A program made the translations under genes and the position numbers. DNA of 64,000 nucleotides from Avena insularis (taxonomy: Eukaryota > Streptophyta > Magnoliopsida > Poales > Poaceae): NCBI GenBank assembly GCA_023614405.1, contig CM042690.1:662540802-662604801 (forward strand). Reading direction: 5' to 3'. The notes under the pieces are model-generated. The model made no database searches. It was not told the origin of the DNA and worked only from the letters and a program-made list of their open reading frames with translations. This document shows positions 44,108 to 55,412 of the stretch, piece by piece. The first letter of the stretch is position 1. Each line of letters opens with the position of its first letter.

Positions 44108-44639
44108 GTACGTTACTTCCCCTTTTCCTTAGCATGCTTTATGTATTAGTGATATAACCATTAGTCCCCGAGCCTCTGGGGGAGTAACTTGTTACTCGGC
44201 CGGATGCTCCTTAGAAAACTAACGTAGCTCCTTGACAATTTCAAATATGCACACACCTAGAGCCGGGTTAGGTTGCACTTGGCCCGGATCTTGTACACGT
44301 CGAATATGCACACACCTAGAGCCGGGTTAAGTTCCACTTGGCCCGGATCTTGTACACTTCGAATATGCACACACCTAGAGCCGGGTTAAGTTCCACTTGG
44401 CCCGGATCTTGTACACTTCGAATATGCACACACCTAGAGCCGGGTTAAGTTCCACTTGGCCCGGATCTTGTACACTTCGAATATGCACACACCTAGAGCC
44501 GGGTTAAGTTCCACTTGGCCCGGATCTTGTACACTTCGAATATGCACACACCTAGAGCCGGGTTAAGTTCCACTTGGCCCGGATCTTGTACACTTTGAAT
44601 ATGCACAAGGCCTAAGCTATATTTTTGTACTCTTTTCAG
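44108..44639 (+). other. Minisatellite-bearing intron of the antisense gene
   Basis: Donor atggag|gtacgt and acceptor ctcttttcag| at 44639. Splicing joins MME to VTTNRR in phase 0. Two-thirds of the intron is the 59-bp tandem array. Confidence 0.6.
44244..44607 (+). repeat. 59-bp tandem repeat, six units plus a partial one
   Basis: Units start at 44244, 44303, 44362, 44421, 44480 and 44539, each aatatgcacacacctagagc onward, with a partial copy at 44598-44607. The first unit differs at a few sites; units 2-6 are almost identical, so the array expanded recently. Each unit contains gccgggtt and ggcccggatc motifs. Confidence 0.92.
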
Positions 44640-45994
44640 GTGACCACCAACCGCCGGAGTGCTAAGTTTCAGCGTCTCCTGGACACTCACAAAATGCTGC
44701 TCGCAAAGCATAATGCACATCTCGCTGAGCACGAGAAAAGGGGTAAGTTCTCTTCTTCACATTTTTCTGTTTTCCCCTCATCTCTTCTGCCGAACTAATC
44801 CGTCATTCGGTTTTCGCAGCTGGGGTGGAGGCTGAGAATAAGCTTATGAGGAAGAATCTTGAGCAGATCAAGGGTAAGTTACTTTTGCGCAACCTTGCTT
44901 TGCTTTCTATCTCCTTTTCTCCTTGGCTCGACAAACATTCATACCTCAGCTTTGCCGGGTTAACAAACTATTTCAGTATCGCTGGAAGATAGTGTGCCCG
45001 TGCCTGATATGATGCTGCATTTTCTCGAACAAGTAGGGCAGCATCAGGCCGAGCTCAAAAAGAAAGACGATGAGCTTGCCCTCCTCCGAACCAAGGATGA
45101 TGAGATCGCCAAGCTCAAAGCAGAGATGAAGAAATTGAAAGCGCAGCACCAATCTGAGCTTGAAAAGGCTGGCCAGGACTATACTGAAGAGCGCGAGCGC
45201 CTCAATCTCCAAATTGCCAAGGACCGAGAACTTCTCCAGGAGGCCGACGTCAAGCTTGAGTCGGCGAACATTGAACTTGTGTAACTCCGCAAAAGACGCG
45301 ATGACTGTACCAAGGAATTGACCCGGATCCACAGCCACATTTTACGTAAGTTCCTTTCCCTTATCCGACATATTTCTCCGGGTTACTTCACATGTATTTT
45401 CCTTACTTGCTTCTCTTATCTCGTTTTCAGGCAAATTTCCAGAGGGCACTGCCATTGCGAGCGCCGCTATTGCTAATTTCTGCCGAGATAGGGGTACTCT
45501 CGTTGCTCCTGACGGTGAAGACATTCCCTATGACATGGAGGACCTGTTGGTCAGCCTGTCATCTCGGTTGGAAATCATTAAGAACTATGGCAAGGATCTC
45601 CTTGACGTTGCAGTCCGAATCTTCAACACGTTTTGGCCTGCCGAAGATACTCCAGAGGGAACCTCAGCTCTTGCTGAAAACTTGATGGAAATCGAGACAT
45701 AGCTCGACCTTTGGAGGGAGTCCGCTGGACGTGTCGCAGCTGAGACCGTTCTCCATTACGTACTTACGTGGTACGAGAAGATCGACCTCAACCTCTTACC
45801 GCGCATGAGCACCGGATCCAAATGGACCAGTGACCTGGAGTGGGTAGCTCGGCGCCAGGCTTGCGCCCACAGCCTCTGGTGACGAAAATGCTGAGAATGT
45901 TGAAGACGGCTCGGATGAGGATGAAGAGGGCGATGCCTCCGACATCGAAGACAGCGAAGATGATGCCGAACTTCCTCCTCCTGCTGCTCCTTGA

Positions 45995-46720
45995 GTGAAA
46001 ACACTTTAAAATTTATCAGATCCCCGGTATGCCGGGTGGAATTGTATCCAGTACACATGTGATATTTTGCTACTAAGTTTTTATGCCGGATTAACTTGGG
46101 CGTAGTCCCCGAGTTTCATTTTCTTGTTCATCCAATCTTCTAGTTCGGTTCGTGTCTACCTTGATTTGGTTTCACGACTTACGAATCCGAGCTTCAAAAA
46201 TTGTCTTAACAATACTTGGAAACTTTAGGCTTAGCTCAAAATAATTCAGCATAATAATTTGAAAGTAAATACAAGGTTAGTCCGAAAAACAAACGTCAGC
46301 TCGATTAAGTTCTTTTCCTTAGTCGTTTTTCATGTGCTACGCAATTCCAAACTTGTTCTCTTGCTTGCCATGAAGCCAAATCTTGTTGGATAGCAGCAAG
46401 TCGAAGAGTTGGGTTTTTGGTGCTCACACACTACTAATCCGAGTTAAGTAGAACAACTTACTCCAGTTGACGCACAAATAATACAAGACAACAAATATTA
46501 TTAAGGCAGTCCCCGAGTTACTGCTTGAGGTGCCAACATTTCATTAATAGGCTCATTGTCGGCATACATACCGACATATGAGAAGACTCGGATACATACA
46601 CTTCTCTGCTAAGTGTAGAAAGGACGAAGTAGAGCTACATTCCATGGACACTTAGATTCCTCGCCGGACCTGTCCGCCTTGTTCTTTTCCTATGGCTTTG
46701 CATCGATAAGATAATAAGAA
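45995..46720. other. Spacer between the antisense gene and integrase of element B
   Basis: About 0.7 kb with no supported ORF on either strand. It separates the convergent 3' ends of the antisense gene (plus strand) and pol (minus strand), so it may carry both terminators. No signal was identified. Confidence 0.35.
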
Positions 46721-47760
46721 TCATTGCGCAATGCTTTGCTCACAATGAACGGCCCTTCCCATGGGGGATAACTTATGCATGCCAGTAGTATGTTGTACCA
46801 ACCGGAGCACCAGATCGCCTTCCCGAAAAACTCGGGGGCTTACTTTCCGGCTATGATAGCGTCGGAGATTTTGCTGATATATGGCGGATCTAGACAATGC
46901 CAATTCTCTCGCTTCTTCTAGCAGATCAACATCATTTTGCCGGGCTTCTGGCACTTCGGCTTCTGTGTATTGGGTGACCCTAGGCGAATCATGCTCTATG
47001 TCGGCTGGTAATACAGCTTCTGCCCCATATACGAGAAAAAATGGCGCATAGCATGTTGATCGATTTGGAGTTGTTCTTAAACTCCACAGTACCGCTGGTA
47101 GTTCTTCTATCCAGCACCCCGCTGATCTTTGCAGCGGCTCAATGAGCCGGGGTTTTATCCCGGATAGTACTAATCCGTTGGATCTTTCCACTTGTCTGTT
47201 CGATGCGGGATGAGCTACCGAGGCAACGTCCAGCCGGATCTTCTTATCCCGGCAGAATCGCACAAATGCTCCTTCAGCAAAATTTGTGCCATTATCAGTT
47301 ATGATACTGTGATGATAACCGTATCTCAAGATGACGTCTTTGAGAAATGTTATGGCCGTAGCTCCATCACACTTTCTTATTGGCTTCACTTTGATCCATT
47401 TTGTAAACTTATCCACCATGACCAAAATGTGAGTCATATTCCCCCTTGCTGGTTTGAACGGGCCAACCATATCCAAACACCATACGGCAAATGGCCATGT
47501 GATTGGTATGGTCTTGAGTTCCGACATAGGCATATGTGTCTTGGTAGCATACCTCTAACAACCATTGCATTTTCTCACCAGATCTTCTGCTTGTTCTAAG
47601 GCACTTGGCCAGTAGAATCCATGCCAGAAAGCTTTTGCCACTAAGGCTCGGGACGAGGCATGATGGCCGCAATCCCCTTGATGTATATCTCGGAGGATGT
47701 CAAGCCCTTCTTCCGGGTCAACGCATCACTGGAGGACATTAGTCACACTCCTTTTGTATA
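46721..47760 (-). pseudogene. Integrase of element B
   Basis: The minus-strand frame begins with the HHCC zinc-binding region (DIHQGDCGHHASSRALVAKA ... VRKCNGC) before a TAG near 47557 that replaces the codon after the last Cys (CNGC-stop-RYATK). It then continues from 47533 for 270 residues. Catalytic core: WCLDMVGPF (first Asp), ITDNGTNF (second Asp) and ASNRQVERSNG (Glu). The C-terminal part (REGDLVLRLV) is the usual DNA-binding fold start. It ends at 46721. One stop splits zinc finger and core; the D-D-E residues are intact. Confidence 0.82.
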
Positions 47761-48202
47761 GCTCGGAATTGATGATTGTGTATGCCTTTGCTCTCCTCTG
47801 AGTTTGCCTGGATAGCACCTCCTCAGTGGGTAACGTTCCATCTTTCAGGAATTGAATTATAGGCAGTGCCCAGGCTGGTATTGCTCGCACAGGGAACACA
47901 TCCTCATCAATTTCCATCTGATCCACCGGCATAACTTCAACCGGATCACGCTGAGCAGTCCCCGGGTCCTGCGAGGCAGTCCCCGGGTTTGCTGAGACAG
48001 TCCCCGGGTTTCGCGCACCACCTCCCATGTCAACGTCCATGGGCACAGCTCCGGATTCTGTATCCTCCGGGACGTAGATCGAGTCGATTTCTAGGGACGG
48101 TCTGATAGCTGGTTTTCTGAGGTGCTCTAATGCCACGCCCGGTGGAATTGCTTGTCGGGTTGATCCGAGCTTCGACAGCATGTCGGCAGCCTCATTTTCC
48201 AC
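47726..48202 (-). pseudogene. RNase H to integrase linker of element B
   Basis: 158 residues. It opens with NEAADMLSKLGS, the end of an RNase H domain, and passes a low-complexity stretch with repeated PGT units (NPGTVSANPGTASQDPGTAQ, from cagtccccggg repeats near 47955-48010). It then reads PAWALPIIQFLKDGTLPTEE and RRAKAYTIINSELYKRS, which is the conserved text before Gypsy integrase. It connects the second RNase H with the integrase. Confidence 0.7.
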
Positions 48203-48250
48203 CCGGGGTACATGACGAAATTCACATCCCTCAAAATAAGCAGATATTTT

Positions 48251-48601
48251 CTACACATGGAATCTGTATAATGCCATGTTTGGATCAAGTGCGTCCCACA
48301 GCCCCGATACTTGCTGAATTACCAAATTCAAGTCGCCAAAGCATTGGATCTGACATATCCCAATTTCTTTTGCCATTTTTAGCCCATGCACAAGTGCTTC
48401 ATATTCAGCGACATTGTTTGATGCTGTGAAATGGATCTGCAGCACATATTTCAGCTGGTCCTTCTTTGGCGAGGTAAGTACAACTCCGACACCTAGCCTG
48501 GTTTTTGTTTTTGACCTGTCAAAGTGCATCCTCCAGTAGTTCGGATCTGGTAGCGGTGGTTCGTATTGTACCTCGGCCCAGTCCACAAAAAAGTCGGCCA
48601 C
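48251..48601 (-). pseudogene. Second (archaeal-type) RNase H of element B
   Basis: The minus-strand frame reads WRMHFDRSKTKTRLGVGVVL, then FTASNNVAEYEALVHGLKMA and CFGDLNLVIQQVSG, which is the RVT_3-type RNase H pattern. The first Asp is in HFDRS, the Glu in AEYEA and the third acidic residue in FGDLN. A domain of this type after the normal RNase H is a Tat-lineage trait. It is separated from RT by a frameshift and a TAG near 48605 (context of a former CAG). Confidence 0.75.
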
Positions 48602-48656
48602 AGCCTAAGACTTGATTGCTTCTCTTCTGTCATATTGTGGTGCATAGGGAGCTAGT

Positions 48657-49910
48657 TCAATTGCCCATTTCGCAACTCGCATCCTTGTTACTCATTATCT
48701 CGGATATGGGAGCTTCACATATTACTTTGATGGGATGCTCCTCAAAGTAATGCTTCAACTTCTTAGCTGCCATATAGACACCATAGGCCACCTTTTGATA
48801 GTGTGGGTAATTCTGCTTTGAGGCAGATAATACCTCGCTCAGATAATACACTGGCCTTTGCACCGACTTACCCTCTTCGTCTCGCTCTACCACAATCACC
48901 GCACTTACAACTTGGCTGGTTGCGGCTATGTAGAGCAACATTGGCTCCTTTGATAGTGGGGAGGCTAACACTGGTGCAGTGGCTAACATTTTCTTTAATT
49001 TTATAAATGCTTCATTGGCCTGCGGCGTCCATATGAACTTGTCCGACTTTTTCATGAGTTGATAGAGAGGCAATGCCTTTTCTCCCAACCGACATACAAA
49101 CCGACTTAACGATGTCAGGCAACCAGTGAACTTCTGGACATCATTAAGACACTTCGGCAGCTCCATTCGTTCAATGGCCCGGATCTTAGTTGGATTAACT
49201 TCTATACCTCGGCTGGATACGAGAAATCCGAGTAATTTTCCAGCCGGGACACCGAAGGTACATTTTTCCGGGTTAAGCTTCATCCGGAACCTTCTTAGGT
49301 TCGCGAATGTCTGCCTGATATCGTCAAGGAGCGTTTTGCTTTCCTTGGTCTTGATAACCACATCATCCACATACACTTGTACATTTTGACCTATTTGGTC
49401 GTGCAAACATTTCTGCATACATCTTTGGTATGTTGCCCCTGCATTACGTAAACCAAGCGGCATGGTGCGATAGCAATAAGCCCCATACGGGGTGATAAAT
49501 GCAGTATTTATTTGATCATGCGGATTCAGAGGTATCTGGTGGAAACCAGAATACGCATCAATGAATGACAAGAGTTCACATCCAGCAGTTGAGTCTATGA
49601 CCTGATCTATCCTTGGCAGTGGAAATGGATCTTTTGGACACGCCTTGTTCAGGTTCGTGTAATCGATACACATACGCCAAACCACTGCCACATTCGGATC
49701 ATCCTTCTTCTTCTCCACCAGCACCGGATTAGATATCCAATCCGGGTAAAGTACTTCCATGATAAATCCTGCTGCTAGTAACCGAGCTATTTCATCTCCA
49801 ATGACTTTTCTCCTATCTTCGGCGAAGCGGCGGAGAGGTTGCTTCACCGGCCTTGCTCCGGGTCTCACGTTCAAAGAGTGCTCGGCCAACTCCCTCGGAA
49901 CACCTTGCAA
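48657..49910 (-). pseudogene. Reverse transcriptase-RNase H of element B
   Basis: 417 residues. RT text: MCIDYTNLNKACPKDPFPLP (80-99), FIDAYSGFHQI (~116-126), MPLGLRNAGATYQ (~150-162) and the catalytic YVDD (180-183). The first RNase H follows (LLYIAATSQVVSAVIVV, then YYLSEVLSASKQNYP). The pol frame continues upstream (REN RDIFSWSTQDLQG) to about 49975, beyond the listed ATG, where a TAG interrupts it. The downstream end is a frameshift. Confidence 0.85.
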
Positions 49911-50179
49911 GTCCTGTGTGGACCAAGAAAAAATATCCCGATTCTCACGGAGGAAGTTGACGAGCTCGCTTTCCTATTTATCATTCAACCCGGCACCAAT
50001 TGTTATGATGCGCTCTAGGAACATATCATCAACAGGCACTTTCTTGGTATCCTTCGTGGCTTGGAATGAGACACTGCCATGCGGGTTACTCAGTGTCGGC
50101 ATACACTGTTGCGCGGACTGAGCCAATGCCGCCACCTCCTAGATTTTTCTTTTCTCTTGCGCAATCACGAGTGACTCGG

Positions 50180-50734
50180 CTAGGTTAGACCCGGCTGAGG
50201 CACACTCAATGGAACATCGGAAATCCCAGCCATGGTAATCACTCCATTTGGCCCGGGCAACTTTATCTTCAAGTAACTAATGTGACAGCTCACCATGAAC
50301 TTGTTCAATGCTGGTCTTCCGAGTAACGCGTGATATGCACTCTCCAAGTTCACCACTTCAAACTCCAAATTCTCGGTTCGGCAGTTATCTCTTGTGTCGA
50401 ACAATACGTCAACCCGGACCTTGCCTATTGGCTCACAAGAGATGCCTGGCACAATGCCATGGAAAGTTGTCCTTGTAGCTTGGAGCATGTTCTCCGAGAT
50501 ACCCAACTTGCGCATTGTGTCCGCATACATGATGTTAATGCTACTGCCATTGTCAATCAGTACCTTGGAGAACCTCACGTTGATGTTAGGCCCAATGAAT
50601 GTCGGATCCAGCACTAACGCATACGAACCAGGACTCGGCATAAGCTTGGGATGATCTTTGATGTTCCAGGTAATTTCCTGGTCCGACCAAGGCATATACC
50701 TCGTCACCGCTGGTATTACCGCATTGACCTCCAT
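50180..50734 (-). pseudogene. Aspartic protease of element B
   Basis: 184 residues. The active site reads VLIDNGSSINIMYA (D-N-G-S-S; the family more often has D-G-G-S-S) and the later ALLGRPALNKF is the usual ILGRP region. It sits between the zinc-binding end of gag and RT. The short region 49975-50180 toward RT contains a stop. Otherwise the frame is complete. Confidence 0.78.
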
Positions 50735-53098
50735 ATATCAGCGCTGCAAGCTCTTTCTATCGGTTTCCTTAGTGGTAAACACACAGTAACTCTGATGATG
50801 CTCCCTGTACTCATTCCTCCCCTCATTTCCGGGGTACCTCTGATCCGGCTGATGCTGGTTTTCTACTTGATGCACTGCATCCCTTCTCTCATGGTTATCA
50901 TACCTCGGCAGAGGGGGAGGCAACATTAGCTGTTGCGTGTTTGCTCCGGAGAGCAATTGTTGCCGGGGTAACTCCTGCCGAGGTTGATCATTCCGGGGTG
51001 CCTGAGCATTCCACGAGCCACCTTGTTCTATCTTACGCATCCACTCACATTGCCTCGTTGTATGACCCGCTGGGTTACTCGGATTTGGCGCGTGAAATTT
51101 ACACGGCTGATCCAACATCGACTCATAAGTGTACCTCGGACGGTTCTTATTTTCTTGCCACTTTTTCTTCTGCTTTGGCGTCTAAGTTTTCTTGCCATCA
51201 TTTCTTGGTGTACATTGTTGCCCTCTAGTTTTCTGACGTTGATTACTCCCTGTTCCAGGCTGATCTTGATTCACAGCTGCAACTTGTTGCGAACTGTACC
51301 GGTGATCCGGTCTATCATCTCTTCTTTTACCTCTGTAATCATTCCTCCGGGATGATCCGGCTCCATCTCTCTGGTAGTACTCCTCATTCGACTCGTTTGA
51401 CATGAGCCTAGGTTGAGTCAGATCACCCAAAGCATACGAATCAGCAATCCGGATCATCTCTGCCAAAGTGGTTGGCATTTTCCTTTGCAACTTCTGCCAT
51501 AGCTCGCTTGCATATCTGCACCCCTGCGCAAACCATGATATGGCCTGCAACTCTATCACACCCTCACACGAGTTTCTCACGGTACACCACTGGGTTAAAA
51601 ATTCCCGGTCTATCTCGTTCGGTCTCTGCTTACACATAGATTGGGTCTGTGGCCTATTTGGCCTCTGATACGTACTTGAGAAATTGCTGATAAACATTTC
51701 CTCAAAATCGATCCAGCAGTTAATACTTCCGGGCGGCAAATTGTTTAACCATACCCTTGCTGGCCCCTCCAACATCTGGGGTACGTATCTCTCAGCCCAT
51801 CTCAAGCTGCATGTCGCAATTTTCATAGCTGTAGCATAGTTTATCAACCAGTCCTCCGGCTTAGTACTGCCGTCATACGTCTTTGTGCCTCTGGGTAACT
51901 GGAAGTTAGGTACCGGTGGCTCCTTCATGATCCGGGGTCCAAAACACACAGGACCCGGAGGACCCTGACTTTCAATCTGCGCCGACCTATACAGTCGATC
52001 CAGTTTCAACTCAAGGCGTCATCAGCATCGATCCTGCTTCCCAATCTCGACCCTATCACATGATAATCCGGCCTTGGGTATCCTGCATTCACCATTTCCA
52101 AATCTCCATCGTTATACCGGTCTTGCTCTCGTGGTGCACCTCTCTATTGCATACCTCGGCCAGCACTTTGCTCTTGCCTTGGTATATTCCGCTGCTGCGG
52201 TTGCCCTGCCGAGTTGTGCTATCTGGCATTGCCATTTACAACGTTTCCTTGACCGGCATTGCCTTGGTCGTGGTTACCTCGGCCAGCTTCACCTTGGCTT
52301 ACGCTTCGTCGATCATCATTTCTCTGTACCTCTTTTGCTTTTCCTGCTCTTGTCGGGTCATACGGAACGATCTGTTTGTTTCTCCTGGCCGAGGTTACTA
52401 CCTCTTCTCTCCTAGGACCACCATGAGGAGACGATGCGGCTCCAGGGGATTTCTCCGATTTACCCACCGCCGAATGAATGATCTTGGAGGCCCCAACTCT
52501 CTCCGGGTTAGCCCTGAGCAATTCCTCATTTTGCCTGTTCGCGATCCGAACCAACTCATTGACCCTATCTTGCTGTCTCTGACGGGCTTCACCCGTTAGA
52601 CCCTCTAACTCGGACGCAGCTGCATCCATCGCTCGAGGTTTTTGCCGGTACTATACTTCAGTTGTTCACGGACAAACAGTTCTCTGACTCCTCAATCCTA
52701 GTATCACCCTGTTTGTTCATTTCACTCATGAGATTTCTCCCCTTCACTTTTACAGCATCTACTTTATTTGCCTTTGTGTACTCACGCAGCGTCATGTTCA
52801 ACGACTACTGAGCCGCAGCTATCTTTTTCGCTCCCTCTAGAATTTTTTGCCTAGTTTCCTCTAGCTCGGCCTGTGCCCGAGACGGATCTACCACTGCTGC
52901 TACCGGGTTTGCCAAGCTATCCATAGCTTCTCTCAGTACATTCTCAGGCCTCTCTAGTGGAGGACCTCTACCTTTCCTCGGTGCCTTAGGTGTTACCTCC
53001 GGATCTGGTGCTGGATCCTTGCTTACGCCCGCGCCTGGCGCAGTCATCATCACCTCAGCACGGTCCGGGGAGCGAGTGATATGCGCCCCGTGAACCAT
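50735..53098 (-). pseudogene. Gag of element B, broken into several frames
   Basis: From an ATG at 53098 (MVHGAHITRS) a frame runs to a TAG near 52803. Further pieces are 52629-52219 (acidic/basic, Asn/Gly-rich tail), 52009-51182 (capsid: GTKTYDGSTKPEDWLINYAT, ARVWLNNLPPGSI, FISNFSSTYQ) and 51118-50738 (CKFHAPNPSNPAGHTTRQC, a Cys/His zinc-binding text of the Gypsy type). Together they form a normal Tat gag with an extended N-terminus. Several frameshifts and stops make it non-functional. A longer minus-strand frame extends into the LTR, but it starts upstream of the PBS and is not a credible gag start. Confidence 0.72.
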
Positions 53099-53350
53099 GC
53101 TAAGGGGTGGCTCCCCTGCCTCAACGACGTGTCGCGGATGAACGCACGACACATCGACACCAACGTAGACTTTATGCACACCGAGCTTGACAAAGAGGCC
53201 GTTGCACGGAAGTGGGCGCATGCCGAAGCAGCCAGCGTTGTCGCTGACAAAGTCCAGCGCTCCAAAGCGTTGAACGAGCCTGGAGACGATGCGTTCGCCG
53301 GTGCCGATGAGGTTTCCCGTCCGGATCTTGACCCCTGCTAGCGCCACTAG

Positions 53351-53367
53351 CCCCATGGTGGGCGCCA
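53351..53367 (-). other. Primer-binding site of element B (tRNA-Lys type)
   Basis: The plus strand reads ccccatggtgggcgcca. Plant tRNA-Lys(CUU) ends ccccacggtgggcgcca, so there is one mismatch (C to T). It lies two bases inside the 5' LTR border. Confidence 0.7.
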
Positions 53368-53369
53368 AC

Positions 53370-54184
53370 TGTCGTGGTGGCGTCACGACAGATGCCATGG
53401 ATAGGCTAGAGGTGGGGACTAATAGCACTAGGGGAATCCAGGGAGGGATAGTGAGGTGATTCCTCACACAGAAGGTTTGTATTTGATTCACTTCACAGAT
53501 TACAAGTGCTCCTCGAGCTGTATTGGAGAGAGGAGGAAGAAGGTACTCTCTTACTCTCCGCGCTAGCTAGCCCTCGGGAACCAAGTAAAACTAGCCTCTA
53601 GAGATCAATCCAGTCAGCTCAACCCAATTGAGACCAACCCCTTCTATAGAGGCCCTAGCCCCCCTTATATAGGAGTGGCTAGGTCTCCACTTAGGGAATA
53701 CGTGGAGGCATATTCCAGGGAATATGCCTCCTCCCAAAATAGTAAGCCGACCGGGTTGCTTTTCCCCCGCGTCATCCATGCAGAGGCTATGTGAGCCTCT
53801 GCGGCGCCCGTGTCAGCCGACATCGGCGTCGTCACCTCTGTCGGCCACGCCTCGGTGGTCCTGCCCCTGTGCGCTTCGCTCATGTTGTGCGTACCCGGGC
53901 TACTTTTGACCAACGAGATACCTTCCTTCTCCTAGAAGCTTGCTATGACCCAGATCGTAGTTGATCCGGTCACACCTATTCCTGCATACAAGTTAGATTC
54001 ATCTATCCGACTTACGGCTTAAGTCAGATGAGACCCCGTTAGGTGGACACCCCTGGTCCGGCTTACCCCGAGATTTGGCCTGCCTTGAGGTAACTCGGCC
54101 AGCATTCGCTTTGACCTTGCCGTACCTCGGCTAACTCGGCCTTTATACCCCGGCGTGACCCTACTCGGGGGTATCCCCCCAACA
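53370..54184 (-). repeat. 5' LTR of element B
   Basis: 815 bp, from TGTTGGGGGGATACCCCC to GCCACCACGACA on the minus strand. TATA box tatataag (minus) at 53664-53671. Flanked by atcac at 54185-54189. Confidence 0.88.
53664..53671 (-). promoter_or_regulatory. TATA box of the element B 5' LTR
   Basis: The minus strand reads tatataag in gccactcctatataaggggg. It would drive gag-pol of B. Confidence 0.6.
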
Positions 54185-54193
54185 ATCACCCAC

Positions 54194-55412
54194 ACTTATA
54201 TAAAGGAGTGGATGGTATTATGCGAAGATGTGTTCCAGAATATGAACAAAAGGAGATATTGCGTAAATGTCATGGTAGTGCTTATGGAGGACATCATGCA
54301 GGAGATAGAACTGCGCAAAAGGTGCTACAATCAGGTTTCTACTGGCCTACCCTTTTTTAAGATGCAAGAAAATTTGTTTTACCTTGTGATGAATGTCAGC
54401 GTGTTAGTAATATTTCTAGATGCAATGAAATGCCTATGAACTACTCTCTAGTTATTGAACGCTTTGATTGCTAGGGATTTGACTTTATGGGTCCTTTTCC
54501 TCCCTCGAAAGGTTATACTCATATTCTTGTTGTTGTTGATTATGTTACCAAGTGGGTAGAAGCCATTCGTACGAAGAGTGCTGATGGGGAGACTTCTGTA
54601 AAAAATGCTTAAGGATGTTATCTTTCCTAGGTTTGGAGTGCCTAGGTATCTCATGACTGATGGGGGTTCTCACTTCATTCATGGTGGTGTTAGAAAGACC
54701 CTTGCTAAATATGATGTTAATCATAGAATTGCTTCAGCTTATCACCCCCAAACTAGTGGGCAAGTGGAGTTATCAAATAGAGAAATTAAATCCATCTTGC
54801 AAAAGACTGTTAATAGATCTAGAAAAAACTGGGCTAAAAAGTTGAATGATGCTTTATGGGCTTATAGGACTGCCTACAAAAACCCTATGGGGATGTCTCA
54901 TAAAATGGTTTATGGGAAAGCTTGTCACCTACCTTTAGAATTAGAACACAAAGCTTACTGGGCAGTTAAAGAACTCAATAGAGATTGTAAGCTCGCGGGT
55001 GAGAAAATATTATTTGATTTAAGTTCCTTAGATGAATGGAGGAGTGAAGCCTATGAAAATGCTAGTCTCTTTAAAGAAAAATTTAAAAGATGGCATGACA
55101 AGCGAATATTTAAGAGAGAATTCCATGTTGGTGAGAAAGTTCTATTGTATAGGTCTCGTCTCAGATTTTTTTCCAGGAAAGCTACTGTCAAAATGGGAAG
55201 GACCCTTCATTATTGAAGAAGTGTACCGTTCGAGAGCAATAAAAATTTCTTCTTTAAAAGATAATACTACACAAGTAGTGAATGGGCAGCGACTCAAGCA
55301 CTATATTGCGGGAGATTCTTACAATGAAGATGTTGATGCCTTTCAAGTTATAACTCCGGAAAAAATTATCAAGGACCAAATTCAGAGACCTGTAGAGTCC
55401 GTTTTCAATTAG
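54194..55412 (+). pseudogene. Integrase and C-terminal pol of element E
   Basis: Pol of E resumes after the nested elements. The zinc-binding region reads GSAYGGHHAGDRTAQKVLQS ... CDECQRVSN, with stops near 54358 and 54470. The core has FDFMGPFPPSKGYTHI (Asp), then after a shift at 54605 MTDGGSHF (Asp) and [14 protein letters not shown] (Glu). Near 55180 a frameshift moves the reading to the frame ending at 55410-55412 ([20 protein letters not shown]), the GPF/Y-type C-terminal module. D-D-E residues are present but the gene is broken in at least three places. Confidence 0.82.

Larger units (their letters stand above)
42183..45994 (+). pseudogene. Seven-exon antisense gene in the 3' region of element B
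   Basis: It is read opposite to gag-pol. Exons with GT-AG borders: to 42644; 42734-43193; 43273-44107; 44640-44742; 44820-44873; 44977-45345; 45431-45994. Reading phase is conserved across all the junctions I could test from exon 3 onward. Exon 1 (MITFVRNRISPLHKRTHKV) resembles the region after the plant 'putative gypsy type transposon' domain (PF04195). Exon 2 is acidic then Lys-rich (PAKKRKKSGDK, NLS-like) with one frameshift near 43030. Exon 3 is low-complexity Ala/Ser/Pro. Exon 6 is a coiled coil (KKKDDELALLRTKDDEIAKL). Exon 7 ends in an acidic tail. In-frame stops: 42366, 43292, 43481, 43988 and 45700 (all TAG) and 45282 (TAA). The start codon is not resolved. Function unknown. Confidence 0.65.
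41044..54184 (-). mobile_element. Element B: Tat-lineage Gypsy retrotransposon with an antisense gene
   Basis: 13.1 kb on the minus strand. 5' LTR 53370-54184, PBS 53351-53367 (tRNA-Lys type), gag about 53098-51182, protease 50734-50180, RT/RNase H 49910-48657, a second RNase H near 48601-48251, integrase 47760-46721, then about 4.9 kb holding a plus-strand (antisense) gene, PPT 41835-41821 and 3' LTR 41820-41044. A second, archaeal-type RNase H between RNase H and integrase and an extra ORF in the 3' region are hallmarks of the plant Tat lineage. Pol has several stops and shifts. B is the youngest layer of the nest. Confidence 0.88.

Noticed and set aside
44244..44607. The 59-bp array as a CRISPR array
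   Set aside because: Units are contiguous, with no unique spacers, in a plant genome. It is an intronic minisatellite.
52805..53491. A 228-codon minus-strand ORF as full gag of element B
   Set aside because: Its first third lies in the LTR and across the PBS, upstream of any credible gag start. Only the part from about 53098 was used.
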